Positions 54,107 through 63,388 are shown, counted from the first letter of the stretch. The stretch is 64,000 nt of DNA from Xenorhabdus bovienii SS-2004 (GCF_000027225.1 NC_013892.1:1240001-1304000), one strand, 5' to 3'. Notes: generated from the sequence alone by a model not told the origin. Numbers and translations: made by a program.

Positions 54107-54168
54107 ATGGTCCCCACCACCCTGTGAGCGGTATGCTGGCAGGGTGTTTCTTTCAGGAGAAGACCATC

Positions 54169-55173
54169 ATGCAAAACGTTACGCTTATTGGTATTGATCT
54201 CGGCAAACATTCTTTCCACGTTCACTGTCAGGACAAATCAGGAAAGGCCCTGCTGCGTAAAAAATTTACCCGCGCCAGACTGATGGAGTTTTTAGCGGGA
54301 TCGCCATCAGCGACTGTTGTAATGGAAGCCTGCGCCGGTGCTCACTTTATGGCTCGCCGGATCGCTGCTTTTGGTCACGAAGCGAAGCTGATTTCTCCAC
54401 AATTTGTTCGTCCTTTTGTAAAGAGCAACAAGAACGATTTTGTGGATGCTGAAGCCATATGCGAAGCTGCATCTCGTCCCTCCATGCGATTTGTGCAACC
54501 ACGAACAGAGGCGCAACAAGCTATGCGCGCCCTGCATCGGGTCAGAGAATCACTGGTCAGAGACAGGGTTAAAACCACTAATCAGATGCACGCTTTTTTA
54601 CTGGAATTTGGCATCAGTATGCCGATCGGAACCGCCGTGATAAAAAGACTTTCAACCGTCTTGGCAGAGAACGAACTTCCTCCCTATCTGGCACAGTTGC
54701 TGATGCGCTTACATGCCCATTATCTTTATCTTGTCGAACAGCTCACCGAGCTTGAGACGGCACTGGAGCAGGAGCTGAGACGTGATGAAACAGGACAGCG
54801 TCTTCAGACAATACCGGGCGTGGGTCCGATAACTGCCAGCGTCTTATCATCGCAGCTGGGCGATGGTAAGCAGTATGGCTGTAGCCGGGATTTTGCTGCT
54901 TCAACCGGTCTGGTACCACGCCAGTACAGCACGGGTGGCAAAAATACGCTTTTAGGGATAAGTAAACGCGGAGACAAAAATCTGCGACGGTTACTTGTCC
55001 AGTGCGCCAGAGTCTTTATCCAGAGAATCGATTATCAGTCAGGAAGGCTGGCTGAATGGGTAAAGGCTCAGCTTGAGCGAAAACACTCAAATGTTGTGGC
55101 CTGTGCGCTGGCCAACAAATTAGCCCGGATAGCCTGGGCAATCACAACACGGCAAACTGTGTTCGAAAGGTAA
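54169..55173 (+). CDS. IS110-family transposase (DEDD recombinase)
   Basis: 334 residues from MQNVTLIGIDLGKHSFHVHC (ATG at 54169, CAGGAGAAG upstream). The N-terminal DEDD RuvC-like domain shows GIDLGKH, VVMEACAGAHFMAR and NDFVDAEAICEA; the C-terminal Tnp_20 domain has TIPGVGPITASVLSS and the catalytic serine region ASTGLVPRQYSTGGK. IS110 transposases use a bridge RNA to choose target and donor. All motifs appear intact, so it may be active. Confidence 0.93.
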   Translation: MQNVTLIGIDLGKHSFHVHCQDKSGKALLRKKFTRARLMEFLAGSPSATVVMEACAGAHFMARRIAAFGHEAKLISPQFVRPFVKSNKNDFVDAEAICEAASRPSMRFVQPRTEAQQAMRALHRVRESLVRDRVKTTNQMHAFLLEFGISMPIGTAVIKRLSTVLAENELPPYLAQLLMRLHAHYLYLVEQLTELETALEQELRRDETGQRLQTIPGVGPITASVLSSQLGDGKQYGCSRDFAASTGLVPRQYSTGGKNTLLGISKRGDKNLRRLLVQCARVFIQRIDYQSGRLAEWVKAQLERKHSNVVACALANKLARIAWAITTRQTVFER

Positions 55174-55431
55174 CGACGACGCCAGTCTGACTGGCAGGTT
55201 AATCGTTAATTAAAGCAGTTCCCAATCTGGTTTTGCGAAGACTGATTATTGATGACATGAACGGCTTATCGACCTGATGGAATCCTGACATAAAAAATGG
55301 CTCTCTGAAGCCGTGCGGTTTTTTAGGCTTATCAGGTGCGGAACTCATCGAGGCGCGGGCATCCCTGCCCATAGTGACGCCGGATAGATTTAAGCAAGCC
55401 AACATCAATCAAAAATCAGTGTTGCAAAAAA
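55174..55431 (+). ncRNA. Candidate bridge RNA region of the IS110 element
   Basis: Non-coding DNA between the transposase stop and the right inverted repeat. In IS1111-group elements the bridge RNA is encoded downstream of the transposase. It contains an inverted CCAGTCTGACTGG at 55182-55194 and a GGGCATCCCTGCCC at 55358-55371, both able to form hairpins. Role inferred from the element family. Confidence 0.45.
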
Positions 55432-55443
55432 GGTGGGGACCAT

Positions 55444-55679
55444 AGATTTTTATTTTCTGTCTTTTTTATTTAAAAAAACAATAATAACAATGATATATTT
55501 GCATTGAATATATAAACATAAGCTATTAATTCAAATGAAAGTAAATATTGCGATGAGCTAAATCCTAAATGGAAACAGACAAATTAATATTTGGCATATT
55601 TAGCAATATAAGGATTAAGTCAATCCAAATCTCAACTTTGTTAGATAACTGCCCGGATTGCAAAGGGCAGCTTTCTGCC
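55444..55679. other. AT-rich spacer between IS and integrase
   Basis: No ORF or RNA gene is seen. It lies 3' of the integrase; CCGGATTGCAAAGGGCAGC and nearby GCAG/CTGC words just before the stop may form a weak terminator. Confidence 0.35.
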
Positions 55680-56897
55680 CTATAGTGATAGTAATTTACT
55701 TTCCCATTGCGCTATAATTTCCCGTTTTTCTTTCAGATAGTCGTAGCGATCGTAGTGTTTGGTTGAGACACCGGGTTTTTTATGGTTCTGTAACCTGTCT
55801 CTCATCTCAGAACTGATCCCCATCTCTCCTGCAAGCGTCTTAAAGGTTCGTCTGATATCCCTTGGTGTAAATTTTTCAAAATCATAGCGAGCACAAAATT
55901 TGCGGATCTGCTTGGCATATTCAGCAGTGAGTAAATGACCTTCTTTAGTGTCTCCGGGAAACAAGAACTCTGAATCTGGATATTGTTTGGCTTGGCATTC
56001 TAATATTTCAGTTGCAGACTCGCACAAGGGAATGACGTGGTAATCACCGTTTTTTGAAATATGAAGAGGCACTGTCAGCGTGTTATTATTTTTATCCCAG
56101 TTATCTTTTGTATTGGTCATTATTTCCCAAGGGCGTTGTCCAGCTGTGAAAATGCAAAGCAATATTAACCGACCATAATCAGGATGGATTGGGAATACTG
56201 TCGACGAAATACGAAACAATTTTAGAATCTCTTTCATTTCATCCCAAGATAAAAATCTATCCAGGGCTTTATCTGCTCCTTCTTGGCGTGGAACGACGGT
56301 GACAGGATTTCGGTCAAGGCCATAAATAACTTTCTCGTTCAGTTTGGCAGGATCATTGTCAGCGAACAGACCAAAGTTAAATACAGCATGAAGATTGGCA
56401 CGAACCTTATTTGAGCCAGCAACAGCACCGCGTGAGATAAATTCAGCTAATACCCTTTTAATGTGGTCTGGGGTAATATCTTTTGCTGGCGTATTTCTAT
56501 CAATGTGCTGGCTATCTAATACCTGATTTAGCCTGTACTGGGTTTTATCATAAGATCTCTTGCCACGGCGTTTCTGGTCGGCAATATAGTCGCTGAATAG
56601 CTGTTCAATTGTGGCGTGATTTATGATGGCTTTTTCTGGCGCTGAAACATTGGCGGCGGCATCTCGTGATTTGGATAATGCCTCTGCCAAAGAAAGAGCA
56701 GGGAAATCACCCAGGTTTATGAACTTTTCTTTTCCATTCTTAAAATAACGATAGACAAAGACCTTTCTTCCCGATGGATATGTTTTAACTCCTAACCTCC
56801 CGGTTCCTCGTGTTGCTGCTGCTTGCCATGTATAATAAGCTGAGTTTTTGGGTTTCAAACCTCGGATTTTACTGTCAGTCAATAAGGTACTAGCCAT
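55680..56897 (-). CDS. Tyrosine-recombinase integrase of element 2
   Basis: 405 residues, ATG at 56897 with AAGGAT upstream. N-terminal DUF4102-like arm (TLLTDSKIRGLKPKNSAYYT), SAM-like core-binding domain, and catalytic domain with TAGQRPWEI (Arg I), FTPRDIRRTFKTLAGEMG (box II; R in place of the first His of H-x-x-R), QNHKKPGVSTKHYDRYDY (His and the nucleophile Tyr). It should recombine the tRNA-Arg 3' half; the repeat at 57055 is only 158 bases from its start, the usual int-att spacing. P4/lambda-like integrase, apparently intact. Confidence 0.92.
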   Translation of the reverse strand: MASTLLTDSKIRGLKPKNSAYYTWQAAATRGTGRLGVKTYPSGRKVFVYRYFKNGKEKFINLGDFPALSLAEALSKSRDAAANVSAPEKAIINHATIEQLFSDYIADQKRRGKRSYDKTQYRLNQVLDSQHIDRNTPAKDITPDHIKRVLAEFISRGAVAGSNKVRANLHAVFNFGLFADNDPAKLNEKVIYGLDRNPVTVVPRQEGADKALDRFLSWDEMKEILKLFRISSTVFPIHPDYGRLILLCIFTAGQRPWEIMTNTKDNWDKNNNTLTVPLHISKNGDYHVIPLCESATEILECQAKQYPDSEFLFPGDTKEGHLLTAEYAKQIRKFCARYDFEKFTPRDIRRTFKTLAGEMGISSEMRDRLQNHKKPGVSTKHYDRYDYLKEKREIIAQWESKLLSL

Positions 56898-57054
56898 TAG
56901 ATATATCCTTCATAACAGGTCAAGTAGCGGGTCAAGTTATGATGAAATGATATGCAACTACATGAAACTGTTCAAGCTATAAAATCCGTTTTAAATCAAA
57001 ATGATGAAACCAAGTGAAATTGTAAGAAATAGAGTGAAATCAAAGGTTTTTGCC

Positions 57055-57100
57055 CTTCTAAGCCGTAGGTCACAGGTTCGAATCCTGTAGGGCGTACCAT
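57055..57100 (+). repeat. Attachment-site repeat (att), second copy of the tRNA-Arg 3' half
   Basis: Identical to 1284-1329 over 46 bases. It lies between two integrase genes that point away from it, the minus-strand one of element 2 and the plus-strand one of element 3. It therefore serves as the shared boundary of two tandemly integrated elements. The 5' half of the tRNA is missing here too; the complete gene must be outside the window. Confidence 0.87.
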
Positions 57101-57264
57101 CCATTCATATCTCAACGTCTTCCAAAGTCCATAAAACCCCAATAAATACGCAGTATTAGCCTTTTTCCGTTCTTCTGTAGTCCAGTCAGGTAGGTTGAAA
57201 TCCACGATCTTATGGGGGTATATTTAGGGGTACGTTCAGGTTCAACGAAGTGAGATACCCCCAA

Positions 57265-58478
57265 ATGAAGTTAACAGCCCGGCAGGTGGACACTGCAAAG
57301 CCGAAAGAAAAACCCTATAAACTTGCAGATGGTGGCGGACTATACTTATTGGTTAACCCTAATGGCGCTCGCTATTGGCGGTTGAAGTACCGGATCGCAG
57401 GCAAAGAAAAATTACTCGCATTAGGGGTATATCCTGATATCTCCCTCTCAGACGCAAGAACCAAGAGAAACGAAGCCCGGCGGACGCTATCGGATGGCAA
57501 TGATCCGATAGAAGAAAAGAAAGCTGAAAAAGCAGCCAAAGCGTTTGCGGTCAGCAATAGTTTTGAATCCATCGCCATTGAGTGGCACGAACATAAACGC
57601 CCCAACTGGTCAAAAGGGTATGCCGAAGACATTTTGGAATATCTGAAAAAAGATATCTTCCCGTATATTGGTAAACGTGCCGTTACCGAGATTAAACCCG
57701 CCGAAATGTTGGCTGTGCTCCGAAAAATGGAGCAACGCGGTGTTTTGGATAAATTGAAAAAAACCAGACAGGCCTGTCGGCAAATTTTCACCTATGCCGT
57801 GATTACAGGGAGAGCTGAGTTCAATCCCGTTACTGATCTTGCCAGCGCACTTAAAGCACCGAAGCAAAAACACTTCTCACACCTTTTAGCTGATCAAATG
57901 AATGCATTCCTCGTCGCCTTGGCGGGTTATAGCGGAAGCGAAGTGACCCAATCCGCGACACGTTTACTGATGCTTACTGGTGTGCGTACCATCGAATTGA
58001 GAGAATCAGAATGGACTGAATTCGATTTCGATAAGGATATCTGGCAGATACCTGCTGAGCGAATGAAAATGCGCCGTCCTCACATCGTTCCGCTATCCAA
58101 TCAGGTTAAAGCCATTCTTATCAAACTGCACTCTATTACAGGGCGTGGGAAATAGTTTTCCCAGGACGTAATGATGCGGGTAAACCGATGAGCGAGGCCG
58201 CCATTAATCAGGTGATTAAACGCATTGGTTATGATGGCAGAGCAACCGGCCACGGCTTCCGCCATACCATGAGTACTATCCTGCATGAACAAGGCTATAA
58301 CACGGCTTGGATTGAAACCCAGCTTGCCCATGTGGATAAGAACAGCATCCGGGGAACTTACAATCACGCCCAATATCTGGAGGGGCGAAGGGAAATGCTG
58401 CAATGGTATGCAGACCATATGGAGATGCTGGAACGCGGTGAAAATGTCTTGATCGGAAAATTTGGCAAAAGGGCGTAA
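57265..58478 (+). pseudogene. P4-type integrase of element 3, frameshifted
   Basis: The first frame begins MKLTARQVDTAKPKEKPYKL (ATG at 57265) and includes the DUF4102 arm and the Arg I box LTGVRTIELRESEW, ending HSITGRGK at 58155. A second frame continues from ~58149 as EIVFPGRNDAGKPMSEAAIN and contains HGFRHTMSTILHEQG (H-x-x-R-H), AHVDKNSIRGTYNHAQY (His, Tyr nucleophile) to 58478. A 1-2 base indel near 58147-58149 splits the protein between catalytic boxes. The element would then need integrase from a relative or be fixed in place. Confidence 0.85.
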
Positions 58479-58763
58479 AGATGCGGTGATTTTTCACACA
58501 CCTGTGCCCGGGGCACAATAGCCTGTTTTTCATACAATTTAAGATGTGTGGTGATTTTTTATTCTGTGTTGGAGGCTCCAGCGGTGACTAATTTTCATAC
58601 AGAATACAATTCGGGAGCTGATACTCCCTGTAAACCGATAAATTTCACAAATGGAGTAAACAATTAACGCTGTTCATTTAATCTTGCTTTTTAAATAATC
58701 CGCCTGTCATCAAACAACGTCCACGATGAGCGCTCAAGGACTCGGTAACAGGAGATAAATAAT
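58479..58763. other. Intergenic region before AlpA
   Basis: 285 bases, AT-rich, no ORF. Likely holds the promoter of the AlpA gene; the last 20 bases contain AACAGGAGAT as ribosome site. Confidence 0.4.
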
Positions 58764-58970
58764 ATGACAATGACAGCACCGAAAGAAAATCTTATTCGTT
58801 TGCCCGAAGTTCAGCGCAGAACGGGTTATAGCAAGGCGTGGATCTACAAACTGATTAGTGATGGAGAATTCCCGAAACAAATCAAACTCGGCTCCCGTTC
58901 CATCGCGTTTATTGAATCAGAGATTGATAACTGGATTGCGCAGCGGATCGCAGGATCACGAGCGGCATAG
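58764..58970 (+). CDS. AlpA-family regulator/excisionase of element 3
   Basis: 68 residues: NLIRLPEVQRRTGYSKAWIY, then GEFPKQIKLGSRSIAF and W-I-A-Q, the standard AlpA winged helix. In P4-like satellites AlpA-type proteins (Vis) regulate late genes and excision. Lies between integrase and primase, the canonical P4 order. Confidence 0.9.
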   Translation: MTMTAPKENLIRLPEVQRRTGYSKAWIYKLISDGEFPKQIKLGSRSIAFIESEIDNWIAQRIAGSRAA

Positions 58971-59075
58971 CACAGAAAAGAACATAACATAATAAACAGA
59001 ATATAAAAAAACAACGCCCCAGTGTGCTGGTACACATCTGAGGCGTCTGACCAACAACCGTTATATGGAGTAACG

Positions 59076-61853
59076 ATGATGGCTGATATACAGCATACCC
59101 AAACTCACCCTAAATTTACACTTTCAGATAAGACCGCTCGTCAAAAAGCGCTCGATCTGATTCAGACCGTGAAAAAGTCCGCCATGTATCATTGGGAAAA
59201 TCTGCTGCCTGCATGTGGCATTGATATTCCGGCCAAGGGTAAACATGGCGCTTGCCCGATCTGCGGTGGCACCGACCGTTTTCATTTTATTGATGATCAC
59301 CATTACGGCAACTGGCATTGCCGCCAGTGTGACATTCCGAACTATGGCGATGGGCTGGATTTGGTAGCAAAAACCAAAGGAATTTCTATTACTGAGGCGG
59401 CGAAAATCGTTGCGGATGTACTGGCATTACCTTTGCCCGAACCTAAACCAGCCAGAAAAATCATTCAAACAACACAGCCGATTGCCGACAGAGTGGCAGC
59501 TCTGATGGCGCAAACTGTTGCCGGACAATCTCCCTATCTGGCCGCCAAAGGGCTGCATTGCCCTAATCAGAGGTTGTTGCCCGATAATTCAGCAGTGTTG
59601 CGGCTCGCAACACTGGACAAAAAAGTAACAGGTGCGCAGATCATCAAACCGGATGGTGAGAAAAAATTACTCACTGGCAGCCAGAAGAAAGGTGCGTTTA
59701 TCGCTCTGTCAGCGCTGGAAGAACACCCCGACACAGCCATCATTACCGAAGGTTACGCCACGGCACTCACGGTTAACCAACTCTGTAACGGCGCTGTTCT
59801 GGCAGCACTGGACGCAGGCAATCTGCTCTCCGTTGCTCAATCAGTCAGGGAACGCTGGCCAGAGACAAAAATTATTATTGCAGCAGATAACGACTGGCAT
59901 CATCCCGACGAACTGGATAAAAACGGCAACCCAAAGGTAAATATCGGCAAGATTTCAGCAGAAAAAGTTGCTCTTGCGGTTAATGGTTGGGTTACGTTGC
60001 CCTCCACGGAATACAAAGCTGACTGGGATGATTATCGTCAGCAGCATGGCATTGAGTCAGCAAAACAGACATTCAGTAATGGGTTGTATCAGGTGGTAGA
60101 GAACGTAGCGGTGTCAAAATCTGTGACCGCTAATTCAGATGAATACCGAGAGAAAGAATACGATCCGCTAAAACCCCATATCGATATTCGCAAGAACGGA
60201 ATTTACTGGGTTGAACCTAAAGAGCAAGGTGGCGAAATCGTCGAAGTTGAAAAATGGTTGAGTGATTACATGGAGATAGTCGGCATTGGCAATGATGGCA
60301 GCGAAGGCTATCTCATTATCAAGCTACGCCAGGAAGGTTCGGGAAAATATATTGTTGAGGCATTTCCCCGCCGTGAAATCGGGATGCCGGTTGGCTGGGC
60401 AAGATTGCGCTCGCGGGGAATGAATATCACCGTAAAAAACAGTTTGTTGCCTATTTTAGCTGAACATCTGCAACGCAGCGGTGATCGCCGTGAATGGATT
60501 GTGACGCAGAAAGCGGGCTGGCACTGCGGAGCGTATGTGATGCCGGACGGTGAAATCATCGGCCAACCCTATATGCCCGTGGCATTCAGTGGCGGTACAT
60601 CCGCAATTGCCGGTTATGTGGTCAGAGGAACAGCCGAAGAGTGGAAAATGCACGTTGCGTCATTACTGAAAGGCAACCGGTCAATGATGCTGGGCGTACT
60701 GGTGGGATTGTCTGCACCACTTAACTCACTGACAGGTGGTAGCTGCTTTGGTGTGCATTCATTCGCCCAATCCTCCGCAGGGAAAACCACCACCGTTGAG
60801 GCTGCCAGCAGCTTATACGGTGATCCCGAAGAACTTAAATTATCGTGGCACGGTACTAACCACGGTTTAAATAATGAAGCCGCTGCCCGTAATGATGGTT
60901 TCATGCCCATTGATGAAATAGGGCAAAGTTCGAATCCGAAGGAAGTCGCAAACAGTGCCTACAGCCTGTTCAACGGTGTCGGTAAGATTCAGGGAAAACG
61001 GGAAGGCGGGAACCGCGCGGTGATCCGCTGGAAAATTGCCGCCCTTTCAACAGGCGAGGAAGATTTAGAAACGTTCCTGATAAAAGGTGGGATCACCCCA
61101 AAAGCCGGGCAGCTTGTCAGGTTGCTCAGTGTGCCCTTTATTGATACGGAATGTTTCAATGGCTATGAGGATGGTGATTCTCATGCAAGAGCCATCAAAC
61201 GTGAATCCAAACGCTATTGTGGTGCAGCGGGTCGGGCATGGGTTCAATGGTTGTCTGTAAATCAGGAGCAGGTAATCGAAGTAACCGCCCGTAAAGAAAA
61301 AGAGTGGCTTGATGGCCTGCCAGAAGAAGCCTCAGCCCAAGTCAAGCGCGTTGCTGTTCGTTTCGCGTTACTGGATGCTGCCGGAGAGCTGGCAATCCAT
61401 ATTACCGGCTGGAGTAAAGAAGCGAGTCATGCGGCGATAAAGCAAAGTTTCGATGATTGGTTAGCTGATTTTGGCATCGGAAATCGGGAAAAATATCAGG
61501 TTATCACCCGTACTCGTGACTTTATCCAAAAATACGGGCTTTCACGCTTCCAACCTTATACCTACGGCAGGCCAAATGGTGATATTGATACATCACACTC
61601 CATGAGAATTAGCGATCTTGCCGGGTATCTGGTGCATAACCGTCGTAATGATGGGCAAACGGAATACCACATTATTCCCAGTGTATTTGAAGCAGAGATA
61701 TTGCAGGGATTACAGAAGAAATCCGGTTTTGAGGCCTTAGAAGAAGCCGGAATGCTGGTTAAAGCGGAAAAAGATCGCTTTATCAGCAAAACCATTTCAG
61801 TAAACGGCACTCAGGGGCGATTTGTGGTGCTGATTTTCAGGGATGAAGATTGA
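59076..61853 (+). CDS. Primase-helicase (zinc ribbon, Toprim, DUF927)
   Basis: 925 residues from the ATG at 59076 (GGAG upstream; a second ATG follows directly). N-terminal zinc-binding primase motif CPICGGTDRFHF with WHCRQC (~55-85), a Toprim domain (IITEGYATALTVNQLCNGAV, IIIAADND, ~220-300) and a C-terminal DUF927 ATPase with FAQSSAGKTTTVEAAS (Walker A) and FMPIDEIGQSS (Walker B). It resembles P4 alpha-like replication proteins that prime, unwind and bind the origin by themselves. The iteron cluster directly downstream is the likely target. Intact. Confidence 0.92.
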   Translation: MMADIQHTQTHPKFTLSDKTARQKALDLIQTVKKSAMYHWENLLPACGIDIPAKGKHGACPICGGTDRFHFIDDHHYGNWHCRQCDIPNYGDGLDLVAKTKGISITEAAKIVADVLALPLPEPKPARKIIQTTQPIADRVAALMAQTVAGQSPYLAAKGLHCPNQRLLPDNSAVLRLATLDKKVTGAQIIKPDGEKKLLTGSQKKGAFIALSALEEHPDTAIITEGYATALTVNQLCNGAVLAALDAGNLLSVAQSVRERWPETKIIIAADNDWHHPDELDKNGNPKVNIGKISAEKVALAVNGWVTLPSTEYKADWDDYRQQHGIESAKQTFSNGLYQVVENVAVSKSVTANSDEYREKEYDPLKPHIDIRKNGIYWVEPKEQGGEIVEVEKWLSDYMEIVGIGNDGSEGYLIIKLRQEGSGKYIVEAFPRREIGMPVGWARLRSRGMNITVKNSLLPILAEHLQRSGDRREWIVTQKAGWHCGAYVMPDGEIIGQPYMPVAFSGGTSAIAGYVVRGTAEEWKMHVASLLKGNRSMMLGVLVGLSAPLNSLTGGSCFGVHSFAQSSAGKTTTVEAASSLYGDPEELKLSWHGTNHGLNNEAAARNDGFMPIDEIGQSSNPKEVANSAYSLFNGVGKIQGKREGGNRAVIRWKIAALSTGEEDLETFLIKGGITPKAGQLVRLLSVPFIDTECFNGYEDGDSHARAIKRESKRYCGAAGRAWVQWLSVNQEQVIEVTARKEKEWLDGLPEEASAQVKRVAVRFALLDAAGELAIHITGWSKEASHAAIKQSFDDWLADFGIGNREKYQVITRTRDFIQKYGLSRFQPYTYGRPNGDIDTSHSMRISDLAGYLVHNRRNDGQTEYHIIPSVFEAEILQGLQKKSGFEALEEAGMLVKAEKDRFISKTISVNGTQGRFVVLIFRDED

Positions 61854-61879
61854 CTCTCACTTAGGGTTAAAAAAACGTT

Positions 61880-62164
61880 GGGATAACGGGATATTGGGAT
61901 AAGAGAGATTTATTTTAAACTATATCAATAAGTTATAAATATTTTAATTATCCCGTGTTATCCCAGTATATCCCGTAACGTAGTGTTATTACAAAAATAA
62001 ATATTATAACAATGGAGGTTATCCCGAAAAAAAATTTCTCTCTGGTAGGTATTAATATCTTGAATTTAAAGTAGTGACACACTATTACGGGATATGCTGG
62101 GATAATATGGGATAGAGTAACTAAATGAAATATATAATAAATATGCTATTCACCCCGTTATCCC
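61880..62164. repeat. Iteron array, candidate replication origin of element 3
   Basis: Eleven GGGATA words in both orientations: plus at 61880, 61888, 61896 (8-base period); minus at 61948, 61958, 61968 (10-base period) and 62019; plus at 62089, 62099, 62109 (10-base period); minus at 62158. The spacers are very AT-rich. Phased iterons with AT-rich DNA next to a P4-alpha-like primase are typical of an origin. The rest of 61854-62343 has no ORF. Confidence 0.7.
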
Positions 62165-62221
62165 GTGAAAATATGTGTAGTGGTATAGAGATAACCAATC
62201 GTAACGATTATGTTTCTTCGA

Positions 62222-62267
62222 TTCTCCGAGTTACCGGGTGAATTCATTAGCCCGGTAACTCGGAGAA
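62222..62267. terminator. 17-bp perfect inverted repeat
   Basis: TTCTCCGAGTTACCGGG (62222-62238) and its exact complement (62251-62267) around a 12-base loop that contains GAATTC. No T tract follows on either strand, so it may be a terminator, a recombination site or a protein-binding site. Confidence 0.5.
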
Positions 62268-62304
62268 GACAAGTGCAGCGCGTCAGTATCGTTCTAAATA
62301 GCGA

Positions 62305-62328
62305 GTGTGAGAAATAATGTTCTCACAC
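62305..62328. terminator. Hairpin 3' of the 62344 gene
   Basis: GTGTGAGAA / TTCTCACAC with a 6-base loop, 16 bases past the stop of the minus-strand gene. A related hairpin with partly decayed stem follows its paralogue at 62999-63022, so the hairpin was duplicated with the gene. Confidence 0.55.
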
Positions 62329-62343
62329 CCATCTGAGTTTACT

Positions 62344-62961
62344 TTACTGATTTACCCACGGTGTGGCTATTGCTAAAGTGATCAAATATCGCTCTTCATC
62401 AGGATGCCGATCATCTTTGAAACGCGCTATATTCAGCATGATCTGATACTTGTCACCTGCTTGCCAGAAGGTCATTCCGGTTCCTTTCATCTTACGAAGA
62501 CTGTCATGCAATTCTGGTGTATTAACCAAGGAATGGTATCCTTTAGTGAGCTTCCAGCCCGTTTTGCGCCACTGATCTTGTAAATCTAATACAATCTTGA
62601 TCGCATCGTTGTAGAGTAACGGCTCAATTTGTGGCGACATACGTACACTGTTGATTATTCCATCAGTATACCGCACAACAAAAAATCGTGCGGGAGGGGT
62701 AACAAACCCATATTTCGGATCAGTAAAACGTAAACGCGCATCAGTTTTAGGTGTGTTGAACCCGATGTTATTAGGGTATTTGGGAGCAATATCTGCACTG
62801 GATCGCTGCCACATTGCCTCGTAGGGTTCACCAATCACCAGCGCTATCTCTGGTTTATCGGAAAAGGAATGGTAAAGATAAACGCTAGCCAGACCAAGAA
62901 CGATTAATAATGCGAAGATTAATCCAGAACGTCGCCGACCTATGCGTTGTAAAAGACTCAT
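62344..62961 (-). CDS. Membrane-anchored protein of unknown function, intact paralogue
   Basis: 205 residues with one N-terminal membrane segment (LIFALLIVLGLASVYLY, ~14-31) after a basic start, so the rest should be periplasmic. The body contains PEIALVIGEPYEAMWQRSSA, SPQIEPLLYNDAIKIVLDLQ and KGTGMTFWQAGDKYQIML. No domain is recognised. The gene is duplicated: 63038-63388 encodes ~80% identical residues of the C-terminal half. As cargo of a satellite element it could act at the cell surface, but no function can be named. Confidence 0.75.
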   Translation of the reverse strand: MSLLQRIGRRRSGLIFALLIVLGLASVYLYHSFSDKPEIALVIGEPYEAMWQRSSADIAPKYPNNIGFNTPKTDARLRFTDPKYGFVTPPARFFVVRYTDGIINSVRMSPQIEPLLYNDAIKIVLDLQDQWRKTGWKLTKGYHSLVNTPELHDSLRKMKGTGMTFWQAGDKYQIMLNIARFKDDRHPDEERYLITLAIATPWVNQ

Positions 62962-62998
62962 TTTATACCTCGTCCTGAAGCAATATCCTGAATAGTGG

Positions 62999-63022
62999 GT
63001 GTGAAAGATAATATTCTCACAC
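62999..63022. terminator. Hairpin 3' of the truncated paralogue
   Basis: GTGTGA / TCACAC outer stem with an AT-rich centre; duplicated counterpart of 62305-62328. Confidence 0.45.
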
Positions 63023-63037
63023 CTATCTGAGATTACG

Positions 63038-63388
63038 TTATGGCTTTACCCACGGCTCGGCAATCTGCAATGTAATCAAATATCGTTCTTCGCTAGGATG
63101 CCGATCATCTTTGAAACGCGCCATATTCAGCATAGCCTGATATAGATCGCCTGCTTGCCAAAAGGTCATTCCAGTACCTTTCATACGGCGAAGGCTATCA
63201 TGCAATTCTGGTGTATTTACTAAAGGTTGGTATTCCCTGGTCAGCACCCACCCCGTTTTACGCCACTGATCTTGTAAATCCAGTACAATCTTGATCGCAT
63301 CGTCATAGAGTAGTGGTTCGATTTGTGGGGACATGCGCACGTTCTCGATGATTCCTTTATTATAGGAAACAGTAAAAAATCGGGTCAT
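63038..63388 (-). pseudogene. Truncated paralogue of the 62344 gene, cut by IS1
   Basis: 116 residues aligned with the last ~115 of the intact paralogue (RMSPQIEPLLYDDAIKIVLD, KGTGMTFWQAGDLYQAMLN). The membrane anchor and the first ~90 residues are missing. Homology ends at RFF near 63380, where the IS1-family end begins, and the ATG at 63386-63388 lies inside the IS end. A cytoplasmic fragment might be made but would lack the export signal. Confidence 0.75.

Larger units (their letters stand above)
54107..55443 (+). mobile_element. IS110-family element (IS1111-like group)
   Basis: Perfect 12-bp inverted repeats ATGGTCCCCACC (54107-54118) and GGTGGGGACCAT (55432-55443) enclose one transposase gene. 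IS1111-group elements have such subterminal repeats with a few bases beyond, so the true ends may lie several bases outside. The ~258-base non-coding 3' segment is long, as expected for elements with a guide RNA there. It is inserted between the VgrG operon and the integrase. Confidence 0.8.

Noticed and set aside
55199..55408. 69-codon minus-strand ORF inside the IS end
   Set aside because: Lies in the non-coding 3' segment of the IS110 element, with no start signal or family.
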